Shown here piece after piece: positions 9,126-16,745 of a stretch of DNA of 64,000 bases (the stretch's first letter is position 1; every line of letters starts with the position of its first letter). The DNA lies in the NCBI RefSeq assembly GCF_008633915.1, contig NZ_VJNV01000015.1, positions 62,001 through 126,000 of the forward strand, written 5' to 3'. A program made the position numbers and the translations under genes. Under the pieces are notes generated by a model, which was not told the DNA's origin, searched no databases, and saw only the letters and a list, made by a program, of their open reading frames with translations. Origin of the DNA: Campylobacter sp. LR291e. GTDB lineage: Bacteria > Campylobacterota > Campylobacteria > Campylobacterales > Campylobacteraceae.

Positions 9126-9992
9126 TTATTTTAACTCACTCCATTTAGTGATTTTGCCTTCAAAAATAGCCTTGATTTGAGCCTTTGAAAGATTGTTGAT
9201 CTTATTTTTTACATTTACAATTATAGCTATGCCATCAATTGCTAAAATATGAGTATTTAAACCCTTTGCTAACTCGCTTTGACTTAATTCTCTACTTACC
9301 ATTCCTATATCTGCTATGCCTTGTAGGGTTAAATTTATGCCTGTTGAAGAATCAGATTGTTGAATTTCTATTGTGGCATTTTTATTTTCTTTTAGATAAG
9401 CCTCTTTTAGCTTTTCAATAAGAGGACTTATAGAACTTGACCCTGCTATAACGATTTTGCCACTAGGCTTTGTAAGCGTGTATTCTTTACTTTCATAAGG
9501 AATATATCCAGCCTTGGTTATAATCTCTTGTGCTTGTAAGGAATTAGTGAAATTTAAAAAATCATTAATTAAAGCATTTTCCTTTATGGTTACTACATTA
9601 AAGGGGCGAGCTATGGTGTATTCTTTGTTTTTTATATTAGCCACACTTGGTCTTATATCATCTATTAAAAGGGCTTTAACCGAGTTATTTAGTGTGCCAA
9701 GCGATATATAACCAATGGCTGATTCGTTATTTGCAACGCTTGTTATCATAACAGCAGTTGAATTTGTAATCTCTGCTTTTTGGTCAATTTTGTCTATTTT
9801 TTTATTATTAATCTTTTCAAAAACTTCAAAAAGTTCTACAAAGGCCCCTCTTGTGCCCGAACCTTCTTCTCTTGAAATAATTTGTATATTTTCACTTTGA
9901 TGTGCTTTCATCGAAGTTAAACTAATAGCACTTAACGCACTTACAACAAGCACGGCAAATAAAGCAGCTACGATTTTGTCAAAAACTTTCAT
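9126..9992 (-). CDS. pstS: Phosphate-binding protein PstS with its two halves in swapped order
   Basis: Periplasmic phosphate receptor of 288 residues. An N-terminal hydrophobic segment (about 5-25) serves as signal peptide or anchor; no lipobox Cys is present. The order of conserved segments is unusual. The block normally in the second half, SREEGSGTRGAF with GYISLGT and GYIPYE, lies at 40-166. The block that normally starts the mature protein, AGSSSISPLIEKLKEAY, the phosphate-site region DSSTGI and FEGKITKWSEL, lies at 183-287. This is a circular permutation of the usual order, an arrangement I recall in clostridial homologues. An AAAGGAG ribosome site precedes the ATG. First gene of pstSCAB-phoU-regulator-kinase. 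Confidence 0.9.
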   Translation of the reverse strand: MKVFDKIVAALFAVLVVSALSAISLTSMKAHQSENIQIISREEGSGTRGAFVELFEVFEKINNKKIDKIDQKAEITNSTAVMITSVANNESAIGYISLGTLNNSVKALLIDDIRPSVANIKNKEYTIARPFNVVTIKENALINDFLNFTNSLQAQEIITKAGYIPYESKEYTLTKPSGKIVIAGSSSISPLIEKLKEAYLKENKNATIEIQQSDSSTGINLTLQGIADIGMVSRELSQSELAKGLNTHILAIDGIAIIVNVKNKINNLSKAQIKAIFEGKITKWSELK

Positions 9993-10017
9993 TTTTTCTC
10001 CTTTAAATTTTGAATTA

Positions 10018-10076
10018 AGTGTAAAAAAAACTTGTAAAATTAAAAACTTAAAAAAGTAAAAAATTTGTAAAATTTA
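10018..10076 (-). promoter_or_regulatory. pst operon promoter with Pho-box-like tandem repeats
   Basis: Read on the minus strand, TACACT at 10023-10018 is a plausible -10 element, 26 bases upstream of the pstS ATG and preceded by a T run. Upstream, the motif TTTTACA occurs at 10072-10066 and 10039-10033, with a weaker copy (TTTTACT) at 10061-10055. These fall on an 11-base grid, the helical spacing typical of PhoB-family half-sites, over the -35 region. The motif does not match the published C. jejuni pho box as I remember it, and the background is very AT-rich, so confidence is limited. Confidence 0.4.
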
Positions 10077-10107
10077 AATATTTAAAAAATGTGTTTTGAA
10101 AGAAAAT

Positions 10108-10941
10108 TTAAATGTTTAAATCAGTTTGAAACATAGCCTTATTAAATTGAGTTTGTAAATTGTCTTGGGAATTTTTAGTATATTCTTTACTAGCCTTGTT
10201 TTGCTCTATAAGCTTTAAAAGCTCACTTCTACTTATATTTTCATTATTTTCTATTAAGGTTTTAAATTCAGGGAATTCATTAACTAAACTATCTTTTTCA
10301 TCAACTAAATCAGTATCTAACATGTTATCAATTTTTTCTGTTTCGATTCTATCAGTTTGAGATGCTAAATTTTCTAAGCCTAAACCACTTGCCCCACTAA
10401 GATTTCTTGAACCATTGCTATCATAATAATTTCTAATATCTTCTGAATACATTCCATCAAAGGCTTGTGTTATAGTATGGTCGTAGTCAACTACTAAGGT
10501 TTGAATTTTCTTTCTTGAATCTTCATCTAAAAGTTCATATAAAGCCTTTGTAGCCCATTCTTCATAGCCCTTTTCATCACTTTGTCCATTTGCTACATAT
10601 TCTAAACGAGTGATTGTCTCGTCTAGATTTTTATCCATTCTTATGCTTTCATTTATCAAATCATCAAGGCTAAGGCTTTGTTTAGAACTTGAATAATTAA
10701 AACTTCCTTGCTTAGTTCTACTATCTAAGTTTCCATTTATACTTATGCTTTCTTTATAAGGGCTTGAAGCTTGATATCCTTGTGTACTTATCGCCTTTTT
10801 TAAAGTAACAGCTTCATAAAATCTACTCAAATTTTGATTTTTAGCCACGTCTTTAACAGAATTTTTAAGGCTATAAAATTCTTTATTTTCTATCTTGCCA
10901 TTATTATCATAATCAGCAATGGCAAAATTTCTATTTTGCAT
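10108..10941 (-). CDS. Unknown protein with an N-terminal EF-hand-like calcium-binding loop
   Basis: 277 residues with no signal peptide or membrane span. Residues 10-21 (DYDNNGKIENKE) match a canonical EF-hand loop: acidic or amide residues at positions 1, 3, 5 and 9, Gly at 6, Ile at 8 and Glu at 12. A second, degenerate loop lies at 103-114 (DKNLDETITRLE), and a weaker acidic loop near 150 (DYDHTITQAF). The remainder is Ser/Asn/Asp-rich and helical near the C-terminus. Calcium binding is an inference from the loop pattern. The gene starts 12 bp after the stop of the 94-residue protein upstream, so the two are probably co-transcribed. I do not recognise the family. Confidence 0.65.
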   Translation of the reverse strand: MQNRNFAIADYDNNGKIENKEFYSLKNSVKDVAKNQNLSRFYEAVTLKKAISTQGYQASSPYKESISINGNLDSRTKQGSFNYSSSKQSLSLDDLINESIRMDKNLDETITRLEYVANGQSDEKGYEEWATKALYELLDEDSRKKIQTLVVDYDHTITQAFDGMYSEDIRNYYDSNGSRNLSGASGLGLENLASQTDRIETEKIDNMLDTDLVDEKDSLVNEFPEFKTLIENNENISRSELLKLIEQNKASKEYTKNSQDNLQTQFNKAMFQTDLNI

Positions 10942-10953
10942 TATATCCTTATA

Positions 10954-11238
10954 TCAACCCTCAACAAAGGCTACTGCACTGCCACTTAAAGCCGTACTTC
11001 TGTCTTTTAAGCTTAAAAAATCACTTGTATTAAAATTATCTTTTAAAATTCTTAAACTTTCTTGATTTAAATTTAAAGATACTTCTTCTCCATCGTTTAT
11101 AAATTTAACCTTTGCACTTGCTTGCCTTGTACTAAATTCACTAGCATCTCTTTGTACTTTTTGGGTATCTTGGGCCTTAAAAACGGCTGTGTTTTTGGTA
11201 TTATAAAAGGTATCGACTGCAAAGGTTATTAAAGACAT
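10954..11238 (-). CDS. Small unknown protein upstream of the EF-hand-like gene
   Basis: 94 residues, soluble, no signal peptide. The composition is Ser/Thr/Asp-rich, and a short predicted helix (QESLRILKDNFN) in the second half is followed by a small-residue tail. No catalytic motif is visible. It sits 12 bp before the EF-hand-like gene and 3 bp after the stop of the frameshifted small exported protein, so all three likely share a transcript. The codon use resembles its neighbours, which argues that it is a real gene. Its function is unknown. Confidence 0.6.
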   Translation of the reverse strand: MSLITFAVDTFYNTKNTAVFKAQDTQKVQRDASEFSTRQASAKVKFINDGEEVSLNLNQESLRILKDNFNTSDFLSLKDRSTALSGSAVAFVEG

Positions 11239-11241
11239 TTT

Positions 11242-11435
11242 TTAATCCACACAAACTGGCTTTCCGTTAACTCTTATGTAAGGTAAGGCTCTGCAACCAT
11301 ATTGTTCATTCCATACGGTCTCAGGTCTACAACTATCCTTTTTAATTAAATTTTGCAAAGAACAAGCTATAGCACCATAAGATGCTGACTTGAAAAGGTA
11401 GTAAAAATAAAGCTTAGTAAAATGATTTTTTTCAT
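11242..11435 (-). pseudogene. Small Cys-containing exported protein, broken by a one-base frameshift
   Basis: An ATG at 11435 is preceded by an AAGAAG ribosome site and encodes a clear signal peptide (MKKIILLSFIFTTFSS), but this frame stops at 11367. One frame over, the sequence SYGAIACSLQNLIKKDSC and onward gives a plausible mature domain with four Cys, ending at 11242. Joining the two frames near 11385 (equivalent to restoring one lost base) gives about 64 residues with a sensible cleavage region. No ribosomal slippery heptamer is in the right register. The longer open frame that starts at 11478 has no ribosome site and no signal peptide, so it is not the likely native start. This may be a real mutation or a sequencing error. 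Confidence 0.6.
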
Positions 11436-11533
11436 TTTTAAACTTCTTAAAAAATATATTTTTGTTGCAAGGAAACAAATATTAAATTAAACTGAATTTT
11501 TAATCATTTTATAATAAAATAATATTTTTGTTA

Positions 11534-12550
11534 CTATTTTTTACACTCATTTAAAAGCTTAAATTTAAGCTCATTTAAGCCTATTTTTTCAAGACTTGAA
11601 AACTCTATAATAAAACTAAAATTTTCATTTTTTAAAAATTCTTTAAGCTCATTGCTTTCTTCTTTAAATTTGTTTTTAAACTCAACTGTCATTTTTTGCA
11701 TATCACATTTTGAAATAGCTATTCCAAAATTCCTTTGAAAAAGCTCATTTGAGAAATTTTCAATCTCCTTTCTTAGTATTAAAAATTGTTCTTTTAAACT
11801 CATATCACGGCCTAAATCTAGCATAAAAAGTAAAAATTTAGTTCTTTGAATATGCCTTAAAAACTCCAATCCTAGTCCTTTTCCCTTACTAGCCCCTTGT
11901 ATAATGCCCGGTATATCAGCCATTACAAAAGAGTTATAATCGTCAACTACGACCATACCAAGCTTTGGGGTAAGCGTAGTAAATTCATAATCTGCAATCT
12001 GAGGTCTCGCATTTGACAAAACAGATATTAAGGTAGACTTACCAGCATTTGGAAAGCCTACTAAGCCAACATCTGCTATAAGTTTTAACTCAAGCCTTAC
12101 TTCCTTGCTTTCGCCATTTAAGCCAGGTTGTGCATAATCAGGCCTTTGGTTAGTTGAGTTTTTAAAATGCGTGTTTCCAAGCCCGCCTTTTCCACCCTTT
12201 AAAAAAATTTCTCTTTGTCCATGTTTTGTTAAATCAAGTAAAATTTCATTACTTTTTGCATCTATTATTTGAGTTCCTTGAGGTACTGAAATTTCCAAGT
12301 TTTCACCTCTTTTGCCATTTTTATTACGACCCATTCCAGCAAAACCATTTTGTGCACTAAGTGATTTTTTGCCTTGAAAATTTGCTAAGGTATGATTGTT
12401 ATTATCACAAATTATTATCACATCCCCACCATTGCCTCCATCTCCTCCATCAGGCCCTCCTAAGGGTACATGTTTTTCCCTTCTAAAACTAACTGCCCCT
12501 GCTCCCCCATGACCTGAACTTAATATTAATTTTACGCTATCAATAAACAT
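11534..12550 (-). CDS. obg: GTPase Obg (ribosome assembly)
   Basis: Essential ribosome-associated GTPase of 338 residues. The Gly-rich Obg fold fills about 1-158 ([25 protein letters not shown]). The G domain follows with P-loop [10 protein letters not shown], switch region [10 protein letters not shown]3 DIPG and a G4-like SKCD. It lacks the extra C-terminal OCT domain found in Firmicutes. I chose the ATG at 12550 because the protein then begins MFIDSVKL, the family's normal N-terminus; the in-frame extension to 12661 runs back into queC on the other strand. A TATACT -10 candidate lies at 12580-12575. Divergent from queC. Confidence 0.95.
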   Translation of the reverse strand: MFIDSVKLILSSGHGGAGAVSFRREKHVPLGGPDGGDGGNGGDVIIICDNNNHTLANFQGKKSLSAQNGFAGMGRNKNGKRGENLEISVPQGTQIIDAKSNEILLDLTKHGQREIFLKGGKGGLGNTHFKNSTNQRPDYAQPGLNGESKEVRLELKLIADVGLVGFPNAGKSTLISVLSNARPQIADYEFTTLTPKLGMVVVDDYNSFVMADIPGIIQGASKGKGLGLEFLRHIQRTKFLLFMLDLGRDMSLKEQFLILRKEIENFSNELFQRNFGIAISKCDMQKMTVEFKNKFKEESNELKEFLKNENFSFIIEFSSLEKIGLNELKFKLLNECKK

Positions 12551-12629
12551 TTTTTGCCTTAAAATTTTAAAAAAAGTATAGCTAAAATTTACTAGGTCTT
12601 TGTTAAAATACGCAAAAAAAAGGATTAAA

Positions 12630-13298
12630 ATGAAAGCACTTTGCATAATAAGCGGGGGCATGGATAGTACAACTTGTGCCTTTTTAGCAAAAGAAAGCGG
12701 CTATGAGATTGTAGCCTTGCATTTTGATTATAAACAAAGAACTCAAGAAAAAGAAAGGGCTTGTTTTAAGGCTATTTGCAAGGAATTAGGCGTTAAAAAA
12801 TCTTATATTATAAATGCAGATTTTATAGCATTTATCGGGGCAAATTCCTTAACAGATACTAGTTTAAACATAGCTAAAAATGCCTTAAATTCACAAGTTA
12901 TCCCAAATACTTATGTGCCTTTTAGAAATGGAATTTTTCTAAGTATAGCTGCTAGTATTGCTGAAAAAGAAGAATGCGAGGCCATTTTTATAGGTGTTGT
13001 GCAAGTTGATAATAGTGGTTATCCTGATTGTTCAAAAAAATTCATTAAAAGGGCTCAAAAATTTATAAACGAGGGCAAGGCTAGTGCTTTAAAAATAAAG
13101 ATTAAAACGCCCTTAGTTAAATTTAACAAGACTAAAATCGTTAAACTTGCCCTTAAAAAAAATATCCCCTTGCACCTTACTTGGTCTTGTTATGAAAGTA
13201 ACGAGATAGCTTGTGGGGAGTGTGATAGCTGTTTACTTCGCCTAAAGGGCTTTAAAAAAGCAGGAATTAAGGATAAAATTGCTTATCAAATTTTATAA
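12630..13298 (+). CDS. queC: 7-cyano-7-deazaguanine synthase QueC
   Basis: Converts 7-carboxy-7-deazaguanine to preQ0 in queuosine biosynthesis, using ATP and ammonia. It has 222 residues. The PP-loop ATP site is SGGMDSTT at about 7-14. Four zinc-binding Cys lie near the C-terminus in [15 protein letters not shown]. The ATG at 12630 has an AAGGA site nine bases upstream and gives the normal N-terminus [10 protein letters not shown]; a TTG 10 codons upstream is less likely. A TAAAAT -10 candidate lies at 12604-12609. FolE, encoded at 31.6-32.2 kb, makes the GTP-derived precursor shared by folate and queuosine. Confidence 0.96.
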   Translation: MKALCIISGGMDSTTCAFLAKESGYEIVALHFDYKQRTQEKERACFKAICKELGVKKSYIINADFIAFIGANSLTDTSLNIAKNALNSQVIPNTYVPFRNGIFLSIAASIAEKEECEAIFIGVVQVDNSGYPDCSKKFIKRAQKFINEGKASALKIKIKTPLVKFNKTKIVKLALKKNIPLHLTWSCYESNEIACGECDSCLLRLKGFKKAGIKDKIAYQIL

Positions 13299-13314
13299 TT
13301 TTTTTAAAAAATAC

Positions 13315-13357
13315 TTGACTTATAACTACTTTAATGATTTATAATTTTTCAAAGGAG
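13315..13357 (+). promoter_or_regulatory. Promoter and ribosome site of the aldo/keto reductase pseudogene
   Basis: TTGACT at 13315-13320 and TATAAT at 13340-13345 are separated by 19 bases, slightly long. A strong AAAGGAG ribosome site lies at 13351-13357, six bases before the ATG at 13363. These intact signals drive a gene whose frame is broken several times. Confidence 0.6.
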
Positions 13358-13362
13358 AAAAA

Positions 13363-14218
13363 ATGCAAACAATCACTTTTAACAATGGCGTTAAAATGCC
13401 AATTTTAGGCTTTGGGGTTTATCAAATCCCTAACTTAAAAGAATGTCAACGTTTCGTTGAAGATGCTCTGGAAGTAGGGTATAGGAGTATAGATACAGCA
13501 TCAATTTATTTAAACGAAGAAGCTGTAGGGCTGCTATAAAGGCAAGTGGAGTTAAACAAGATGAGTTATTTATCACAACTAAACTTTGGATTGAAGATGC
13601 AAATGAAAGCAAGGCTTTAAAGGCCTTTGAAACAAGTATGAAAAAGCTAGGGCTTGATTATTTGGATCTTTATTTGATTCATCAACCTTATAATGATATT
13701 TATGGGGCCTGGAGAAGTATGATTAAACTACACAAAGAAGGTAAAATTAGAGCAATCGGGGTAAGCAATTTTTATGAAAATAGGATAGTTGATTTTTGTC
13801 TAACTAATGAGATAAAACCAGCCATTAATCAAAGCCATTGATCAAATAGAGATAAATCCTTTTCATCAACAACAAAAGGCTCAAAAAACCCTTAGTGAGT
13901 ATGCCATTTCTACGCAATCTTGGGTCTCATTTGGTGAGGACAGAAACGATATGTTTAACAATGCACTTTTAAAAGGCATAGGGCAAAAATATAATAAATC
14001 AGTAGCACAAGTGATTTTTTATACAAAGGAATATTGTAGTTATCCCAAAGACAATTAGAAAAGAAAGAATGGTAGAAAATTTCAGTGTCTTTGACTTTCT
14101 TTAAGTAATGATGATATGGCTCAGATTGCTTTGTTAGATACTAAAAAAACCTTTTTATGAATCACCAAGACCTCGAAGTTGTTAAATTTCTCAGCAGTAT
14201 GAAAAAAATAAGCTTTAG
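13363..14218 (+). pseudogene. Aldo/keto reductase pseudogene with at least five frameshifts
   Basis: The remnant reads as an NADPH-dependent aldo/keto reductase of about 280 residues: N-terminal [25 protein letters not shown] (conserved Asp), [45 protein letters not shown] and a final FLSSMKK. The frame breaks near 13530 (a base lost after EEAVG), at 13820-13845 (an imperfect 13-bp tandem duplication of agccattaatcaa), near 14025, near 14100 and near 14155. The Tyr-to-Lys-His catalytic tetrad would be split among fragments. The promoter and ribosome site remain good, so inactivation looks recent. Sequencing error alone is unlikely with so many breaks. Confidence 0.85.
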
Positions 14219-14233
14219 TTTTTACTAAAGCTT
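14210..14233. terminator. Bidirectional terminator hairpin
   Basis: A perfect 10-bp inverted repeat (aagctttagt / actaaagctt) with a TTTT loop. It lies between the convergent aldo/keto reductase remnant and the pyruvyl transferase gene, whose stop codon (14225-14227) falls inside the right arm. A-rich sequence on the left and TTAAAATTT on the right give weak U-runs in either direction. Confidence 0.6.
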
Positions 14234-15435
14234 AAAATTTGAAATTTCTTTTCTTGTGTTTTTTAATTTTTCTTCATCAACTTTCTCGCCCCAAGTTTGT
14301 AAAATGCTTAATTTTAAATTTTCTAACATTAAGACCTTTAAATTTTCTATATCAGGGGTATTGCATTCAAAATTAATATTGCCTTGCTTTAAATCATCTA
14401 CGCTATAAATTGGTAAAATTCCATTCAATGCACTAAATCTTAAACCTTGTTCGTTAGTAATTTGGATTAATATCACATTTATACCCATAGCCACGCAAGG
14501 TGCAGCACAATGTAGGGCAGAACAAATCACAAGTCTAGCTTCGTTTTTATATCTATCAAGCAAATTTTTAGTATTTTCATACATGTATTCCCAGCTACTA
14601 TCGTTATGATTTACTATTGTTTGATTGATAAATTCGCTATTTTCAAGCAAGTAAGGAGGAAAATATTCTTTTAAATTTTCATTAATGCCAACAAAAAATA
14701 CCTTTTTATACTCGCCTTTTTCTCTTTTATCAAGGGTTAGGGTAAGACAGCGAGAAAAATACGCATCTAATTTATATCTTTGTAAAAATTTCAAAGTATA
14801 AAGGTCTCTACAACCTATGCTTTTATCTTTAAAATAATGTGGAAAGTGATAGAAAAAGTGTTTTAGAAATTTTTGGGCTTCTTCTCTAAAATGAGTACCG
14901 ACAAAAACAGGTCTTAAATCATTAGTAGGCAAAAAATCAAAATTATACGCAAACCAGCCTTGCATTATGCAAGTACTATAACCCCCCCCCCATTAGTATC
15001 TTTAAAAAATGCTATTTTATCTCTATCAAAAAATTCATAGCTAAAATTCGCAAAAAGCTTTGAAAGGGCATTTAAAACAGCTATACTTTGGACAAAATCA
15101 CCTAGATTATAAAAATTAACATTTGCACTATGATAAGTATAATTAAAAATAACAAAGTGATTTTTATTAATATTTGATTGATTAGTATTGTTAAAACTTT
15201 GTTTATAGCGAGTAAGTGCTAAATCTCTCATGATTTTTTCAGCGTTTGCATTTAAATTTGAAGTTATGCTTTTTAGATTGTTAGCATTTTGTGTTTGAAC
15301 TAAGCTTAATTTAGAATTTACTTCGTTATTTATCTCGTTTAATTTTAAATTAAGAGCTTTAAACTTGTTTTGAATAATGGGTTCAACTGCCTTTTGCACA
15401 AAAGAACGCATTTTCTTTTTAAGTATTTTAAACAT
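14225..15435 (-). CDS. Phase-variable polysaccharide pyruvyl transferase, currently OFF (G10 tract)
   Basis: Two adjacent frames make one gene. The first part, from ATG 15435, encodes a coiled-coil-like N-terminus (residues 20-80) and the NLGDFVQSIAVL segment typical of the polysaccharide pyruvyl transferase family, then enters a run of ten G (10 C at 14982-14991 on the plus strand) and stops at 14965. The second part continues with GTHFREEA, SIGCRDLYTLKFL and the C-terminal LVICSALHCAAPCVAMGI family motif. A tract of 8 or 11 G would join them into 402 or 403 residues; G10 gives a truncated 156-residue product. Such tracts switch surface-glycan genes in Campylobacter. The glycan substrate is unknown. 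Confidence 0.85.
14982..14991 (-). repeat. G10 homopolymer (contingency tract) inside the pyruvyl transferase gene
   Basis: Ten consecutive C on the plus strand, G10 in the coding direction. It is the only G/C run of this length I saw in this AT-rich window. It sits exactly where the two halves of the gene lose register. Slipped-strand mispairing of such tracts is the usual phase-variation mechanism in Campylobacter. Confidence 0.95.
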
Positions 15436-15458
15436 TGTTTTTCCTTTAAATTTTAATA

Positions 15459-15493
15459 GGTTTTTATTTTATCAAAAAAAAAAAAAAAAAAAA
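15459..15493 (-). promoter_or_regulatory. Promoter of the pyruvyl transferase gene with a T20 tract
   Basis: On the minus strand, twenty consecutive T (15493-15474) run directly into GATAAAAT, giving a -10 hexamer TAAAAT at 15471-15466. That is 31 bases before the ATG at 15435, and an AAAGGA ribosome site lies between. Campylobacter sigma70 promoters typically have a T-rich stretch in place of a fixed -35 box, so this arrangement fits. Length variation in the T tract could change promoter strength or spacing. The tract could instead act as a weak terminator tail for the upstream gene, but I see no stem before it. Confidence 0.55.
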
Positions 15494-15519
15494 TGAATAA
15501 AATTTAAAACTTAAACTAG

Positions 15520-16707
15520 CTATTTCTTGCGATAAACTTCGTTTTTAATTTCTATGCACTCAAAGCCTTTTTTGCTTAAAACAACCACTCTTAAATGTCC
15601 TCCATCATCAACCTTGCCCTCGCATAAATATGCCCTTGATGCTATTTGCATAGGTAATTTTGAACGATTTCTATGTCCAAAAATTTCATAAACATTTTTA
15701 GAGGTATTTTCGCAAAATTGCATGGCTATTTCTTCGCTTTGTTCGTAGTTTCCAACCCCATATATAAAATCAGCACTCGGTACAAAAGAAAGCATTTGAG
15801 GCTTTTTAGGCAATGTATTTACTCCTCCATGAGAACAAAAAATCTTTTTTTTATCATACTCATATAAAAGGCATTCTTTAAGATAAGGGTAAAATTCCCT
15901 AGCATCTCTTGGGGTTAATTTTTCTTTGCGAAAATCTTTTAAGGTGTTTACATTAAATTCGCTTGAACTTACTAATTCTCCATTTGCCCATTTTATAAGG
16001 TGTCTTTCGTGATTTCCTTCAAGTAAGCATACATTTTTTTTCTTGCAAAGTTTTAATAAATACTTCATTACCTTGCCATTTTCTATGCCTCTGTCTATGT
16101 AGTCGCCTAAAAATATATAATACTCATCATCCTTTATATTTTTTAAGTATGTTCTAAGTACGCTATAACAACCTTGAATGTCGCCTATATGGTGAATTTT
16201 TTTATAATGGCTTAAATTTGGCATTTCATATAAGCATTTACTCCACTCACTTGGCTTTAAAACTGCGTATTTTTTAGGTGGTTTTTTAAGCATTTTATCC
16301 ATATTTTGTAAGATTGAATCAGGGGTAAGTAGTCCTTGTCTTTCTGCGTATATAAGGTTATTTTCTCTACATTCTTGCAAAGAAATATCGCTAAAATCAA
16401 TAATAAACATTTTATAGCGATAATAAATAGCTAAATCCTTATAGGTTTTAAGCGTTTGAGAATACGCATTTATCACGCAAAAATCGCCTTTTTCCATACG
16501 TTTTTGAAGGCAAAAAAGTAAGAATTTATATAATTCATTATCGTTTTTATAATCTAAGCTTTTATAGGCATTGTCAAGCTGTTTTGTCCTATTGCATAAA
16601 AAACGCAAATCATTAAAATCTAGGGTAAATTCTTTTAATCCATTTTTTTGTATGAATTCATTTTGTCCGGCGTGGTAATTACCTCTTAAAACTAACAATA
16701 TCCTCAA
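15520..16707 (-). CDS. Metallophosphoesterase fused to a degenerate polynucleotide-kinase-like domain
   Basis: 395 residues in two parts. The C-terminal part (about 170-390) is a calcineurin-like phosphoesterase with all metal motifs: GDIQG at 175-179, GDYIDRG at 201-207, GNHE at 231-234 and a late CSHGG. The N-terminal part (1-140) follows the layout of phage-type polynucleotide kinases (TLDFNDLRFL, then a strand at VINAYS, then FIIDFSDISLQEC). However, the P-loop expected after the first strand reads GNYHAGQNE and lacks the essential Gly-Lys-Ser/Thr. The kinase half is therefore probably inactive or repurposed, while the phosphatase half looks active. The substrate is unknown. Upstream of, and in line with, the phase-variable pyruvyl transferase gene. 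Confidence 0.75.
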   Translation of the reverse strand: MRILLVLRGNYHAGQNEFIQKNGLKEFTLDFNDLRFLCNRTKQLDNAYKSLDYKNDNELYKFLLFCLQKRMEKGDFCVINAYSQTLKTYKDLAIYYRYKMFIIDFSDISLQECRENNLIYAERQGLLTPDSILQNMDKMLKKPPKKYAVLKPSEWSKCLYEMPNLSHYKKIHHIGDIQGCYSVLRTYLKNIKDDEYYIFLGDYIDRGIENGKVMKYLLKLCKKKNVCLLEGNHERHLIKWANGELVSSSEFNVNTLKDFRKEKLTPRDAREFYPYLKECLLYEYDKKKIFCSHGGVNTLPKKPQMLSFVPSADFIYGVGNYEQSEEIAMQFCENTSKNVYEIFGHRNRSKLPMQIASRAYLCEGKVDDGGHLRVVVLSKKGFECIEIKNEVYRKK

Positions 16708-16745
16708 CTTCTCATCCTATTTTTTTTATTATTGTAGCATAAAAT

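Noticed and set aside
11242-11478. A 78-residue open frame beginning MFPCNK
   Set aside because: It has no ribosome site and no signal peptide. The better start is ATG 11435 in another frame, followed by a frame break.
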